From the NCBI GenBank assembly GCA_016808115.1, contig JAEQBH010001379.1:186001-250000 (forward strand): a stretch of DNA of 64,000 nucleotides, written 5' to 3'. Each line of letters starts with the position of its first letter. Position 1 is the stretch's first letter. A model generated the notes under the pieces. It was not told the DNA's origin, made no database searches, and worked only from the letters and a program-made list of their open reading frames with translations. Positions 24,078-34,136 of this stretch are shown piece after piece. Origin of the DNA: Tetrastigma voinierianum. Its lineage: Eukaryota; Streptophyta; Magnoliopsida; Vitales; Vitaceae. The position numbers and the translations under genes are program-made.

Positions 24078-24330
24078 GTATGTACCCGAATATACCATCA
24101 ACATACAAAACGGAGTTATCTCTTATCTGTATGTACCCGAGAAGGTACTATCAGCATGCGAGGCGGTGATCTCTATCTGTATATACGAGAAGGTATCATC
24201 CAACTGTCTGAGGCCGGTGATCTTTATGCAATATGTACGAAGATACTATCCTAACATACGAAGGCAGTGATTTCTGTCTGTATATACCGAAGGTATCATC
24301 AGCTGTACGAGACGGTGACCTATGTCATTA
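24078..24330. repeat. 51-bp minisatellite, five copies
   Basis: Units begin at 24078, 24129, 24179, 24229 and 24280. Each starts with a GTATGTACC or GTATATACC-like block, followed by GAAGGTA, TATCA and GGCGGTGATCT-like blocks. It is present only in this allele of the 4-kb LTR. Confidence 0.8.
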
Positions 24331-25447
24331 CACATATGACCCATTGTGACCCTTTGGAACCCTTAGTGATCGGCTTGGGATCTATGTCATCGACGAATGG
24401 GACCTCGATGTCTGTATACGTACCTGTATATGTATGTTGCGACAATTGTGTCCTTATGGGTACTTATCATGCTACTAAGGTTCTAAGCGACAATCAGATA
24501 TTTTTCATAATACATTTTTGTACATATTTCATAGCATAAATAACTATTGTTATCATGATCGCTTATGCAATATATACTATCATTACTTTAGTCTGTCTTC
24601 GTTCTCATATCTGGCTTCATATTACAGTTCTCATATATCTCTATAATACATATATTCATATCGTTTTCTATCATTTAGTTTTGTCTTCGTATCATATATG
24701 TAATCCTATCATATATCATAAATGCAGCTATGCACTCTTGTATTCATATAGTCATATATATCTTTATCTATTCATATTCCTTTATATCATTTATGCATCA
24801 TATCCTTTATGCGTTTCTATCATGATTTAGCTATTCATGTACTTTCTATATTTCTATCATGTATGCTTTTACTCATTCATATATTCATATATGTACCTAT
24901 CATTTGTATACTTGTACTCATTCCTGTGCTTTGTCATCTTTTACTTATCTCTATCGTTCTTAGCATTTACGCATTTCTATCATGTGTTCTTAGCATCTTC
25001 CATCTTATTCATTTCGGTATGTCTATCATATATTCATATCATATAATCTTATATTCATATCATGTCATCTACTTGTAACATCTTATATCTTGTTAACTTA
25101 TATCTTCATGTACTCTATCAGACTATCGTATATTATGACATATATTTATCATATCTTATGACATATCCCTATACATTTCTATACTTGTACGTTTTACTTG
25201 TACTTTATCAAATTGTCCTATCTCCCATGGGTGTGCAGGCAGAATAATAGCTGATACACAGCCAAATTTACTTTTCTTACCTATATACTTTTACATATCA
25301 AATCTACATATATTTATTCTTTGTTATCTCTATATCCTTTCTTACCATGTATTCCATTTAACTTTAACCAAGCGATTAGTACACTTAACACAACAATTCA
25401 GTTTCAGACAAGATATGGGCATCAAATGCCATTAAATAGCATATGGT

Positions 25448-25515
25448 TAGATTCTAGACTCCAATGAGATTTCCATAGAGTCGAGAATACCCATAATGGA
25501 GTCTAGCAGAAAGAG
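25448..25515. repeat. Single diverged copy of the ~195-bp LTR repeat unit
   Basis: The segment GATTCTAGACTCCAATGAG, then TTTCCATAGAGTC, matches the core of the unit present five times in LTR A and five times in LTR B. Here the unit is single. Confidence 0.6.
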
Positions 25516-26908
25516 TTATACAAGTTGCAAGCCGTGAAAATCAGCCACTTGCGGCTTTGCGGCAGTAATTAATACTGTCTTTTGTCAATTTCAGGGATCT
25601 TAACTTCATATTTGACACTAGGTCTTTGTACTCATTTAAAGCTAAGGTGCTAAGGGTTCTTCTCCAACTGGAATCACCCAAATCGGAGCACCGAAACTCA
25701 AGTTATGTCCAAACAACCTGGACTACTCTATGATCAAAACTGAAACCAGAATTTAGCTTGAACATAGCCCCACTTTGAGTGAATTTTTTGGTCACATAGA
25801 ATCATAATTTGAAGGTATCTATTTCAGAATGTTTGGTTCTCCTTGATGTATAGTTTACCCAAAAACTTGAATCACTCAAATCGGATAAGAAATGACCAGA
25901 TTATGGCGAAATCACGAACTCTTTGGTCAAAATAGAAGCGAGGTGTACTTGTCTGACTACATTACGGTACGATCTGAATCGACCAAAAACGACCAGAACC
26001 AAAACGGTACCGATACCACTCTGTTCGCTACCGGTACCACCCATCGAGAATGACCAAAAATGGTGGTTTTCTCCCATTTTTTCATATTTTGCTACCCAAA
26101 TCAACTCTATACTTATCTTACACCAAAAACCTATCATGAATTCCTCCCAAAACAACTCTATACTTATCTTACATTAAAAACCTATCATGAATTCCTCCCA
26201 AAACAACTCTAATATGGATCCTAACCCATATATAACCCTAACATGAAGGTTAATTAGGGTTTGTTCTAAACCCCAACTCAATTATTTTCCATTTAACCAT
26301 GAATGTCTGAAGGGAGGGATTAAAGTATTCTAACATCTTATTTAGGTTTTACCAACCTTACTTTCCATAATTTTAGGGTTAGGATGAAACCCTAGAAAGA
26401 TCAATTGAAGAAATCCTTATATCCAAGGTTGTTCCATACAACTCAAAACATGTATTCATGTTAATAGTCATAGTTCCATACCTTTTTGCTCTTCTCCTTC
26501 TTCTTCTCTTTTCTTCTTCTTCTCTTCCTCTTCCTCTTCTTCTTCTTCTCCCCTTCTCCTCTCTCTTTTACGTTTTTGGTCTCTCAAAAATGAGAGACCA
26601 ATTGCTCTTATCCCATTTTTTTGTTAAGGCCATGTTTGGCCTTTGCATTTTTAACTTCTTTTTCTCATTTTTGCTATTTAGCCCTTCCATTATTTCTAAT
26701 TTATATCCCATATTTTCTCTAATTCCATCATGGCATATAAACTTCTTGTTTTATGCCTTTTATGTCCTCAAGTGGTAAATGACCACTTTACCCTTGGCTC
26801 TATTATTAATTAGGTCTCATTTTATTTCCGAAAAATTCCATTTTAAAACTTAATATCTACTAAATAAGTCAGAAAACTCTTAGGGTATATTTCGAATTAC
26901 GTACAACA

Positions 26909-28000
26909 TGGGGAAAAATATCATGCTTGTCCCCATGAAATACAACAAGTGCGAATCCTGCGTGTAGGCGGTAACCCTCCTACTCACAATCGATATGCAG
27001 CGACCACGTAAGCGTCTGACCCGATCCATCTAGAATGACATCAAACTCGACATGTCCAAGCGCAAGTGCGTGAGTAGAGATCGCCGAGATCTGCTTTCGC
27101 CAAAACCTCGACATATCATCGTATCTCGCCTAATCCTGAGGAGAACTCACATACAAAGGGCTCCTCCTAAAGGCCTCAACTAAGCCCAGCTCTATCTGGC
27201 CCGATTACAGCATCTCTAAGGTGTAAACACAGCCTAGACACTATTCACATACCAAAAAATTATTTCATACACAATGTCCATGCATTCATAGAGTGTCTGA
27301 GACAATAATTCCATATATTAAATCATATTCAACAAAAAAATTTATTTTATTTTATTTTAGAATATTTTATTTTATTTTATTTATTTAATTTTTTTTTAAA
27401 AACCTCATGAACAGTGCTCATGAGACGATTGTCCCCCAGCAGGTGACTCAAAGCGGTGTTCTTAGTCAAGCGAGTTGGGTGCACAAGGTGCACCTAGCAG
27501 ACCTACAGTACGTTGCGCGGGGCCGCGGTGAAGCATATGCGTGAGTGCACACTCGGGCTGTGTCGTGCTTCCCCCTCCCGGTCGATGTCGCGAGCATGTC
27601 TGCCGTGTCGGCTAGCGGCGCGCGCGCTGCTGCGTCGATGTCGCGATTATCTGGGCTTGCGGAGTGCCATGACCTCCACGCCTACGATACAAGGGTATCC
27701 GCGACCACGGCCTGCCCATACTGAGTGGTGTGACTACTCGTGGTATCGTGGCGTAGCTGCTTTGCATCATTATGTGACCTTCTTTAGAGTGTATCCACGA
27801 ACAATTCGCCCCACCGACACGATACAAACTTTTGTATCCGCGACCCTCATGCGAGCCACGCTGCAGCGTCTTTGTTGCCACGCACGCTCTTACGATCGGT
27901 AGTATGGCTGACCTTGGTAGTATCGTGGCCACACAGTTGTAATGAGTATCTTAATTAAGTGTCTGCCTAACCATACTCTTATAATGCGCCTTATGTCACA
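26909..28000 (-). pseudogene. Gypsy 1 gag with degenerate zinc knuckle
   Basis: At 27612-27932 the minus strand contains NCSWIHSKEGHIMMQSS, a recognisable but damaged CCHC knuckle of the CxxCGKxGHxxxxC type, followed by TPQAQIIATSTQQ, which resembles the gag-protease junction (QARVFALT-type) of plant gypsy elements. The knuckle has lost some metal-binding cysteines. From 26909 to 27230 the protease side resumes after the solo LTR. The locus is GC-richer than its surroundings. Confidence 0.65.
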
Positions 28001-28512
28001 ATACAATGCAGCATGCTCGTGACAGTGAAAAAACCGATTTCCTGCCTTGCTTTTTTTTCACTCATTTTTCCCACGTTTGTTCACCTCTTTATGGAACCAT
28101 GAAAAAAAAAAAAATTCATTTTCCAATAGAACAAAATAAATTCATTAAAATTTATTTTATTTATTTATTTTTTCCAGTTTTACACACTATAAAACCTCAG
28201 AAAAATTTATTCCATACAATTTTCCTATGTGCTATTCACGAGCACACAATTCACTAACATACACGATCACACATCCTGCAATGATCATCAAAGTGCCTGA
28301 GGAATGCGTGATCTAACCGTGTCCATCAAGTCCTAGGTAATCATTATGCACGACTTATTGATACTAAGCTATACTTTAGTATCGGAGCATTAAAGCTACG
28401 GAATTGTTATAAGCGCAGGCTACGTCTGCGGTTGTGATTGGTATCGGGACTAAACTAATAAATACATCCAGGAGCTCCCCAGTATGTCGTTTGCATAGCT
28501 CGATGCAAGCTA
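28001..28512 (-). other. Gypsy 1 leader and gag start region
   Basis: Sequence between gag remnants and the 5' LTR. No clear primer-binding site complement precedes the LTR. It contains A-rich and T-rich runs at 28109-28160. Confidence 0.4.
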
Positions 28513-30238
28513 TGGCCCCATTTCAGGTCCGTTGACAACTGTCAACCCTTGAAAATACTCGTGGATGTCGAGGTAACCCGACACCACTCAAAATTGGCGA
28601 GTCTCCTTTGTGCGGGGGGGCTTTAAGGTACAACCTGTCCCAACATTTTACAATGACCACATGGGTCCAGAGTGCGAGTAAAAATAGCGCTGGGCCCATG
28701 CATCCAATACTCACAAAATATATATCAACTATATAATCATAGTTCGAGTTATTTACATTACTCTTAACTTAGAAACATATCAAAATTTGGAACAATCGTG
28801 TTACGAAATGAATCAGAAGCCCTGACCGGTTTTTTGCTTCTAAAGCGCGGCCTCTGAGTATTTGCCGCCCTCACGTACACTCCACGTATTTGAAATAGTG
28901 ATCCCTCGACAGGGTGAGCAAAGCTTCGATAGTGATAATTTCCTCGTGGGTTACTCTACATTACTAAGTGCGTGTGACAACGATGGCACTCAAGTAAATA
29001 CATGTCCTTGAATGTCTCGTCTTTGTCTACGTCTCTCGAGTCTCAGACTCCTGCTGTGCTAGTAAATCACAGTAAAAATACAGGTTCAAACAAAAAACAA
29101 TTACCGAAAACTTACTACGAGTTTTAGTGAAATTTATTTGACAACCTCAGGAACTGAATGTGTTGTATAACCCTGCGAAACAATTCATTGGCCCTCAGGC
29201 GTGAATTGTTGGACAATCTCCTAACCTGATTCTCACGGAGAATCTGTCGAAATTCCTTTCACAAAAACATTTTAAGTTTTTGTTTTCTTTCATGTCATGT
29301 ACTCGCACCCTAATGATACAGGGTGCCCGGTGCATATGGAATGCATTATGCAATTCAAACAATTAATGTTAATATATCTTTCATGCATATATTAACATGA
29401 ATTAGAATACATAATTCATGTTATTCAATTTACAACAATAACACCAAATTAGCTGCATGAGCTAATTAATAAATCAGCGATTAATTTGAATCATCATGCG
29501 CAAAATCACGTGAGCAGTGAAACCCTCGTGTCTCGACCCCAGCGTTGGCGTAATATGATGGGATTTATAAACGGTTTCCGTGTTTTGAGATTAAAATTAT
29601 GGCTAATCCAGGCCTCACGAATATCATGCTTCAGCGTGTTTCTTGGCGAAAATAACACAAGTAGGAGAAGACCCCTGCCACCCCAGGAGTTGTCGGAACT
29701 CCACCAAATCGGGTGTCACGCGTAATACAGCAGCGTGGTCGACTTCTTCTTTGCTCCGTCGAGCAGAAGCGGTCAGAACATTGAGAATCTAGAAAAGTAG
29801 GCTCCTTATACTCTCTAGAATCTGAAACACCAACCTATTGCATGATTTTCTCTTCCATTTGGAGAAGAAAACTATTCCCTTTTGTCTTCTTCATTTAACT
29901 TTCTAATAATTCATCAGTGTGCATTTAAGTTTTGGATTTATTGGCAGAACATCCCCGTCGTTAAATTTAAATCATACCATTGTCGTGCGGCAGTGTCGCG
30001 TGGTAGCGTACAATGGTATTTTTTGTTATATCGCGTGTCTTCATGGTGTTTCTGATGTGATGAAAAAGCGTGAAATTAATTGTCACCGAATTAAATGATG
30101 GCGTGATATTTAGATTTAAGTAAATGATTAAACGATTGATCAGTTTAAATGATAAGAGATACCCAGAAAATTTTCGGATTTGACCCGAAATTACCAGATT
30201 TACCGCTTTGAGAAATTTGAATTTTAGGGTTTTCTGAA
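28513..30238 (-). repeat. Gypsy 1 5' LTR
   Basis: It is homologous to 15309-17084. Relative to the other LTR there are many small insertions and deletions, often involving GCG or CG triplets. The right edge is set by the shared flank GAAACTTG at 30236-30243. Confidence 0.75.
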
Positions 30239-30261
30239 ACTTGTATCATTTTCTATTTTTG

Positions 30262-30286
30262 AAAAAAAAAAAAAAAAAAAAAAAAA
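30262..30286 (+). repeat. A25 homopolymer
   Basis: A run of about 25 A residues lies 24 bp outside the Gypsy 1 LTR, in the upstream region of the HIPP gene. It could be a retroposon tail or simple slippage. Its length in the assembly is unreliable. Confidence 0.7.
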
Positions 30287-30721
30287 CAAGAGCGAGCATT
30301 TGATTCCGATGTTTATCTAAACTTGAGGGTTTTCCAAGTAATTATACTCTCGTTGATCTTGACCTACGTCAACTTGCCAAATGCCTTATTCGACTATTCT
30401 AAGTCTTTTACATTTTGGGGTCAAAGGTCTTGCCCATGTGTATCATATGCAGTCTTCCCATTGATAAACATCAACAATTAATCAATGAATCTAGCTAATA
30501 ATTCATTATATAATGAGTAATTTTAGATCAATTTACTAATTGGGGTCAAACTAAAGCTACTATAAGACACTTAATTTCCATCTCTTGTAGGACCAGCCTC
30601 GGACTGACCCACCAATAGTAGAAGAGTGGTTTGGTATCAATAGTTTACCAATCAACTTGGAATATTTTAATAAATGTTTATATTATTGGCTAGGTGCAAG
30701 GAAGCGGGTAGTGAAAAGGCC

Positions 30722-30728
30722 TATAAAT
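30722..30728 (+). promoter_or_regulatory. TATA box of the HIPP gene
   Basis: TATAAAT in the context GGCCTATAAATTAG lies 132 bp before the ATG. This predicts a transcription start near 30752 and a 5' leader of about 100 bases. No other TATA-like element lies closer in the right position. Confidence 0.5.
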
Positions 30729-30853
30729 TAGTTTAAGCACAGTCCCTGCCATTACAAGTTCCAAGTCCTTTTGAAAATCTCTCCAACTCACTTTCCTCAA
30801 GCCAGGAACCCTGTTGAATTCAAGGCTGAGCACAGGTCACTAAGGCGAAGACC

Positions 30854-31596
30854 ATGAAGGTATGATGAAACCCTAAGTTTTTTTTTTTTTACTTTTGCAT
30901 ATAACGTTGTAGCATTCTATTTTTACAAGAATTCGATCATGAGTTTCTGTACTCATCCGCCCTTTACCCTCAAGGCACTTTTGTCTTTCATTTCTTACAA
31001 TTACTTTTATAGAAACATTTTCTTTAAAAATATTACTTTAGAAAACACCAATGAATTGTTCCTCTAAAAGGCTTTTATAAGTGATTTTGTTGTTGCAGCA
31101 AAGGTGGTGTAGATGTCTCCTTCATTTCAAGAAGAAGTTGCCATGCTATGTTTTTGCAAAGCTCACCACCCATTCCAAAGCCTTGGAAATAGCAGCTGGT
31201 TTACATGGTATACATTTTCTATTTCCTTGTTTTCTCTCTTTTTCAGCCTTTTTCCCCAAAATTTTTCGAAGATTTCCATGTCAATCCTAATGGGTGTTTG
31301 TGGTGGTGTACACAATTAGGAGTTCAATCTGTAGCATGGCAAGGCGAAGACAAGAGCAAACTTGAAGTTACTGGTGAGGATATTGATCTGATTTTACTGA
31401 TAAAGATGCTGAAGAAGAAAAATTGTTTGAGATAGTAAGCGTTGAGGAAAAGAAAGAAGAGAAGAAGGATGAGAAGGATAAGGAAGAAAATAAGCCAGAA
31501 TTTCCTGCTGTAGTATGGCATCCAGTGGGGTTCCCTCAGTATCCATATTATTATGACGTCCCCTACAGCAATCCTGGCACATGCAGTATCTTGTAA
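30854..31596 (+). CDS. HIPP: Heavy-metal-associated isoprenylated plant protein (HIPP), three exons, one frameshift
   Basis: The exons are 30854-30859 (ATGAAG, a two-codon first exon typical of this family), 31099-31207 and 31320-31596. Introns are GT-AG and phases agree. Exon 2 ends SKALEIAAGLHG and exon 3 opens VQSVAWQGEDKSKLEVTGED, together one HMA fold (beta-alpha-beta, beta-alpha-beta). A lysine/glutamate linker (VEEKKEEKKDEKDKEENK) follows, then a Tyr/Pro-rich tail ending GTCSIL and a stop. CSIL is a CaaX box whose terminal Leu favours geranylgeranylation, so membrane anchoring is predicted. Exon 2 is 30 bases longer than in the paralogue at 58491 and lacks the metal-binding MxCxxC. A missing base in an A-run near 31412-31421 shifts the frame and gives TAG at 31433-31435, so the product as read is about 76 residues. 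With the frame kept the family length of about 130 residues results. Either a recent pseudogene or an assembly error. HIPPs act in metal handling and defence (family knowledge). Confidence 0.75.
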
Positions 31597-33040
31597 AGCC
31601 CTAAAAACAATTGGATGAAGCGAGAGTTTGGGACTTGAGATTTGGAGAGAAAAAAAAAGTGCATGGGAGTGACAGTATTCATTTGTAATAGAGTGAGAGA
31701 AGTATATAGTTTCAACTAGAAATCGTAATTCGAACGGTACTCTTATGATCAATATATATAGCTTCAGATTCTCTCCTTCTGTTCGGCTTCTAAGCTTCAT
31801 GATGATTTTTTTTTTTTTATTTCATTTGAGAAATATGGTGAGGTTTTGGCTAAACCCTAAGCTTTGATTTGTTCCCTGAAAAGTAATAAAGAAAGAAGAT
31901 AAGAGAAAAAAAAGTTAAAGGAAAATAAAAAATATGTTTAAATTTAATAAATTAATATGTTTATTCAAATTCATTTTATTTGTTTCTCTTTATTATATAA
32001 GGAATAAGAAATTAAAAATATATAAATTTTTTATTATATTCAATTTTCTTTTATATTTTTCATGATGAAACAAAATATAAGAAAATAATTTTTTTTTAAT
32101 ATTTTTTTCTTTTCCTATTACTTTGCAAGGGTTGGAAATGAATCTAATGAATTGAAGATGGCAGCACATTCCAAGAGTTATATTGGATTCTATGGCCAAC
32201 ATTAGGTTATCATTGATCCCTGAAATTAATACAAAGGAAAATAGTTCTCTCATATTTGATTTTATCATGAATAACAAAAAAGTGAATAAGTAAAAGAAAG
32301 TCAACTACATTTAAAATGAGTACAAATTTATAAATAAATAACTTCAAAATATGACACAAAATTAATTTATTGATTTTAAATTAATTTGTATTTTCTTTCA
32401 TTTTGTTCCTTCTATTTTCTTCTCCTCATATTTTTTAAAGCTTTTCAAGGATGAAACAACTAGGCATGAAAACAATGACAATCACATGTATGGATCTAAA
32501 TTTGTAGACAAGTTGAACTCTTTCTAATCTTAAAAAATTGAACTTACCGGTAAAATATAATTAAATTTCAATCTCAATTACTTGTGTACAAGTTATTCTT
32601 AATGAATATAATATAACACGTAATATGATATATGAAACTAAACTACATCTAAATCTTCCGATTGGAATTCCATGCTCCATAGAAAGTTGATAATGAAAGT
32701 TTGTTAGCATAGACTAATTCTCCCTTTGTTAATTATTTTCAAATAAATTGTTCAGAATTTGAGAGGTCCCACAGGGACCCGTGGAAAGTTCTTGACTGAG
32801 AAAAGTCCTTCCAAATCCAAAGCTTTGATAAAACAGGAACCAAAGCCAAGATATAGATATGGAAGAACCAGAGTATTTTGTTTCATTGAATATTTCTTGG
32901 TAGTCAGGCCAAACCCTTCCTCTTAATTTGCATGAATTTCCAACCTGTAATGACTATAAGCGTGTTGACGGGGTCCAGTTATTGTTCAATTCAGTACTCT
33001 TTCTGTTAGTCTGAGGCACTTTACACAGGGTTCTATGAAC
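31597..33040. other. 3' flank of the HIPP gene and AT-rich DNA
   Basis: The first 200 bases probably include the 3' untranslated region, with AATAGA-like and AATATA-like candidate polyadenylation signals around 31685-31760. The remainder is AT-rich without recognised exons. Confidence 0.45.
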
Positions 33041-33049
33041 TGCCTTATT

Positions 33050-33773
33050 ACACATCATTATGGGGTTCAGGTATAAAAAGCTCGTTCATTATGAGAGCCT
33101 TGAGTTTACCCCGTTGGTAGATTTATTTGAGATATTTGTTTTACCGAAGCCAGGGAATTTTAATCTAGTAGATGCCGAGAGATAAAATCGTCGTCCCAAC
33201 GATGTAAAAGCTGGATTCTGCGTATGAGCTTGACACTATAAGCATTCGTTATTATATTAACCCCCCTCTTCTCTCTTTTTCTCGATCTATAACCGTGTGG
33301 CACTACTTTCCCAGGGTTTACCAATGCATGCATAATGCTTATATAACTTGTTGCAGATCTTGCGCTTTTTGATAAGGTTTCTCTAGATCTAGGGTTTCAA
33401 TAAGATAGTCACCGACTTGTTGCGGTGTGTTTTCATCATCGACGTGTTGCGATGTTTTTGGTTGTGAAAGATTGGTTTTTGTATGAGTTTGTGTTTTAAG
33501 TCGATTAGCGGGGTTTGATCCAAATGAAGCGTTTTATCAATGCGTTGATCGATTGATGATCTTGAATCGTATGTGATTCTAGCGAAACTTTGGATTATCA
33601 TTTGTGTAGGTCATGAGCTCTATGTTGGTAGTGAGTCGTTTGTTATGCTTTTAACCGAGATGTTGCGTCATCTTAGTAAGGTTTTAGCATTTATGCTTCT
33701 GTGTTGCATCGAATGTTCTGCTAATGTATTTCTAACATGAATAAATGAATTTATATCCTTTCAAAAAAAAAAA
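33050..33773 (+). mobile_element. Possible 3' tail of a non-LTR retroposon
   Basis: A GT-rich segment of mixed composition ends in ATAAATGAATTTATATCC and an A11 tail at 33763-33773, the usual appearance of a LINE or processed retroposon 3' end. No reverse-transcriptase motif was found upstream and no target duplication could be matched, so this is tentative. Confidence 0.3.
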
Positions 33774-34136
33774 GTCATTAATTGATCAGGATCGAAGATC
33801 GTCGATTTGAGTCTCTTCCAAAGTCGCAGGATTTTTACATGGTCGTAAACTTCATAGCTCCATAAGGTTAATCAAGATGCGCATAAGTTGACCTTCATTA
33901 ATTTTTTACCACGTTTTGACAAAAATACTTTCATTGTTTTCTTGTAAAAGTAAAACTTTCTTTTATAAGACACATGTAAATAGTAAATACCTAAAAGGGC
34001 AAAGATTATTGTCTATAATAAATTATCTTCCAAGAACAAATATGGAAAGGGTTAGATTTGTAAATTTTAGATTATTGGATGTCTTTTAATTAAATATTTC
34101 AAAAAAATAATTAATTGGTCACCTAATGCTTATAGA

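Larger units (their letters stand above)
22853..26908 (-). mobile_element. Solo 4-kb gypsy LTR (LTR C) inside Gypsy 1
   Basis: It starts TGTCATGCCCGGGATCC and is homologous to LTR A (46709-50806) and LTR B (51854-56053). Shared blocks include TTACGTAATAACAAAAATCAT, ACGGATTGAACACG, TATCATGTGTTC and the C/T-rich stretch before the right end. Only one copy is present here, so it is a solo LTR left by recombination between the two LTRs of a full element. Orientation is inferred from the related Gypsy 3. The right end is placed at about 26908 by resumption of Gypsy 1 homology. No clear 5-bp duplication was seen. Confidence 0.7.
15309..30238 (-). mobile_element. Gypsy 1: Ty3/gypsy retrotransposon with nested insertions
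   Basis: Two homologous LTRs of about 1.75 kb (15309-17084 and 28513-30238) flank minus-strand gag, protease/reverse transcriptase, RNase H and integrase remnants in Ty3/gypsy order (integrase last). The outer flanks share GAAACTTG (15301-15308 and 30236-30243), containing a plausible 5-bp target-site duplication, so the whole 15 kb entered as one element. Two later insertions (19550-22140 and 22853-26908) account for 6.6 kb, leaving about 8.3 kb. LTRs and coding parts are heavily diverged, so it is old and inactive. Confidence 0.8.

Noticed and set aside
25901..26177. Two 84-residue frames on opposite strands
   Set aside because: They overlap each other almost completely within non-coding LTR sequence and show no motif.
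31324..31800. A 158-residue open frame antisense to the HIPP gene
   Set aside because: It mirrors HIPP exon 3 and its 3' flank. The plus strand has splice sites, family motifs and a CaaX tail, so the antisense frame is a shadow.
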